A stretch of 64,000 nucleotides of DNA, taken from positions 32,587 through 96,586 of the forward strand of contig JBBSET010000004.1 of NCBI GenBank assembly GCA_038239485.1. Direction: 5' to 3'. The position numbers and the translations under genes are program-made. Of this stretch, positions 62,623 through 64,000 are shown in pieces. The notes beneath the pieces were generated by a model. It made no database searches, was not told the DNA's origin, and saw nothing but the letters and a program-made list of their open reading frames with translations. The first letter of the stretch is position 1, and each line of letters begins with the position of its first letter. The stretch is from DASQEH01 sp038239485. GTDB lineage: Bacteria > Actinomycetota > Actinomycetes > Propionibacteriales > Nocardioidaceae.

Positions 62623-63110
62623 ATGACCGACGCCGCTCCATCGGCCACACCGTCCGTTCGGCGACGCGTCTCGACCCTCCTCCGACCCGCACTGATGCGG
62701 CCCGCCGAGACCGAGTACGACCGCTTCTGCAGCCTGCTGCCCATGCTCGACGCCGGCGACTGGTCCCGTCCCACCGAGTGCTCCCGCTGGACCGTGCGAG
62801 CGATGGTCGGCCAGACCCTCGGCATGGCCGAGCCGGCGGCCTCCCTGCGAGAGGCCGGGCGTCACTGAGGACCACCGAAGGAGGCGGCGCTGTGTCCATC
62901 CGGCGCCTGCGTCTGCCCATCGACCAGGCCGTCGGCGCTCGGATGGAGTCCTGGACTCTCGGATACCTCATCGACACCGTTCTAGCCCGTGACCCGTGGA
63001 TGCACCGTATCGAGATCAGCCGCGCGACCGGCCCACCCCCTTGTCCTCACCGCGGACCCGACGGAGTGCTGATCGGGCGAGCCGGCCGGGACCTGGCGCA
63101 CTACCCTGCA
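62623..63110 (+). pseudogene. Maleylpyruvate isomerase-family (mycothiol-dependent type) gene, broken
   Basis: From ATG 62623 the frame reads RPAETEYDRFCSLLPMLDAG, TECSRWTVRAMVGQTLGMAE and stops at 62868. A second frame continues from about 62900 with MESWTLGYLIDTVLARDPWM and HRIEISRATGPP, the typical SLGYLMDVIYTRDTWMHRVD-like C-terminal part of the family. Roughly half of the middle is missing and the rest is out of frame. It lies next to the MFS gene, on the opposite strand, and ends at the decarboxylase. Confidence 0.7.
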
Positions 63111-64000
63111 GAGGCCGCCGACAGCCCAGCGCGGACGTCGTCGAGGCAGTGCACCACCGCCGCAAGGGTGGCGTCGACGTCGTCAGAGGTCGTCGCCCAG
63201 CTCGACATCGAGCATCGCTGCACCGCCCGGCCGCCCCACTCGCCAGGGGTCAGCACCGCTGTGCCCTCGGTCAGCAGCCGAGATCCGAGCGCCCTCGTCG
63301 TGCGGTCGTCGTCGAAGGTGGCCAGCACTTGTGTGAACACCACCTCGTTGACGATGTCGACCCCCGCGACCTCACGCAGCCCGTCAGCCATCCGGCTGGC
63401 GTTCGCGCACAGCCCCGCGACCAGCTCGGCCACGCCGTCCCGGCCGAGGCTCTTCAGCGCCGCCCAGACCGTGAAGCCGCGGGCCCGGCGCGAGAACTCC
63501 GGCGTACGCTCGAGCGGGTCGCCCACGCCGAGGATCAGGTAGTCGGCGGTGACGCCGAAGACCCTCGCCATGGCGGCCGGGTCACGCACGATGGCGAGGC
63601 CGTTGTCGTAGGGCACGTTGAGCGTCTTGTGCGCATCGGTCGCCCAGGAGTCGGCGTCGGCCAGGCCCTCGGTGAGGTGGCGCGTGGAGGGGTTGGCGGC
63701 CGCCCACAGCCCGAACGCCCCGTCGACGTGTATCCACGCGTGGTGGTCCCGGGCGGTCTCCACCAGCGGGCCGAACGGGTCGAAGGCGCCGGTATGCACC
63801 TCCCCCGCCTGCAGGCACACGATCACCGGCCCGTCCCCGGCCGCCAGAGCGTCGCCGAGCTCGCCCGGTAGCATCCGGCCCTGGTCGTCGGTGGGGACGA
63901 CGACCAGGTCGCTGCGCCCGAACCCGAGCAGACGTGCCGCCCGGTCGATCGTGTCGTGACGGTGCAGCCCGACCACGACCCGCGTCGGTGGCGAGCCGCG
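63101..64000 (-). CDS. PLP-dependent decarboxylase, C-terminal part (cut by window edge)
   Basis: The visible 299 residues contain IVCLQAGEVHTGAFDPFGPL, HHAWIHVDGAFGLWAAAN (Asp for the PLP ring nitrogen) and SWATDAHKTLNVPYDNGLA with the PLP-binding Lys. This is the group II decarboxylase family (aromatic amino acid, glutamate or aspartate types). The C-terminal domain follows to the stop. The N-terminus is beyond the window, so substrate specificity cannot be judged. Confidence 0.9.
   Translation of the reverse strand, partial: RGSPPTRVVVGLHRHDTIDRAARLLGFGRSDLVVVPTDDQGRMLPGELGDALAAGDGPVIVCLQAGEVHTGAFDPFGPLVETARDHHAWIHVDGAFGLWAAANPSTRHLTEGLADADSWATDAHKTLNVPYDNGLAIVRDPAAMARVFGVTADYLILGVGDPLERTPEFSRRARGFTVWAALKSLGRDGVAELVAGLCANASRMADGLREVAGVDIVNEVVFTQVLATFDDDRTTRALGSRLLTEGTAVLTPGEWGGRAVQRCSMSSWATTSDDVDATLAAVVHCLDDVRAGLSAASAG

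Overview
The window is high-GC actinobacterial chromosome. Supporting signs are two clpP genes in tandem, mycothiol-style DinB proteins, rsfS-nadD-proA, obg-rpmA-rplU, rne beside the TIGR03960/TIGR03936 radical-SAM pair, and many TANNNT boxes 6-8 nt before the start codon (leaderless transcripts). A complete mreBCD-mrdA-rodA elongasome suggests a rod-shaped or filamentous genus. The gene mix fits a Nocardioides-like member of Propionibacteriales, but I cannot prove a genus from the sequence alone.

Layout. 1-4.3 kb: end of holA, osmC, then comEC-comEA. 4.4-7.9 kb: degV and leuS, the latter behind a leader peptide with three consecutive Leu codons and a terminator. 8-24 kb: accessory and metabolic genes: membrane proteins, homocysteine methyltransferase, a GST-fold quinone reductase, a cytosine deaminase/permease pair, exonuclease III, a CYTH-CHAD protein, a large LuxR-type ATPase regulator and a divergent azoreductase/HxlR pair. 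22.7-29.8 kb: tRNA-Ala, phosphatase-rsfS-nadD-small membrane protein-proA, then proB-obg, rpmA and rplU. 29.9-36.7 kb: a 1069-residue RNase E/G and the radical-SAM pair. 36.8-44.9 kb: rodA, mrdA, mreD, mreC, mreB, ndk, a DUF4233-like gene and folC. 45-51 kb: a decayed GntR/DUF1648 operon, a variant valS on the opposite strand, and a three-gene type III polyketide (phenolic lipid) cluster. 51-56.4 kb: clpX, clpP2, clpP1 (with a ClgR-like box), a Nudix gene, tig and tRNA-Pro. 56.5-64 kb: acetyltransferase, tRNA-Gly, tautomerase, an oxidative-folding pair (VKOR plus a DUF929-like protein), folD, an MFS exporter, gene remnants and the end of a PLP decarboxylase.

How it works together. Most of the window is the conserved actinobacterial block linking protein quality control (tig, clp), cell elongation (mre/rod), RNA decay (rne), ribosome assembly (obg, L21, L27, rsfS) and proline/NAD synthesis. 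Accessory genes interrupt it at a few places. The main points of interest are the leuS attenuator-like leader, paired DnaA boxes upstream of comEA, the srsABC-like cluster beside a divergent type of ValRS, and several gene remnants, two of them from the maleylpyruvate-isomerase/mycothiol superfamily. No rRNA, insertion sequence, prophage or CRISPR array was seen.
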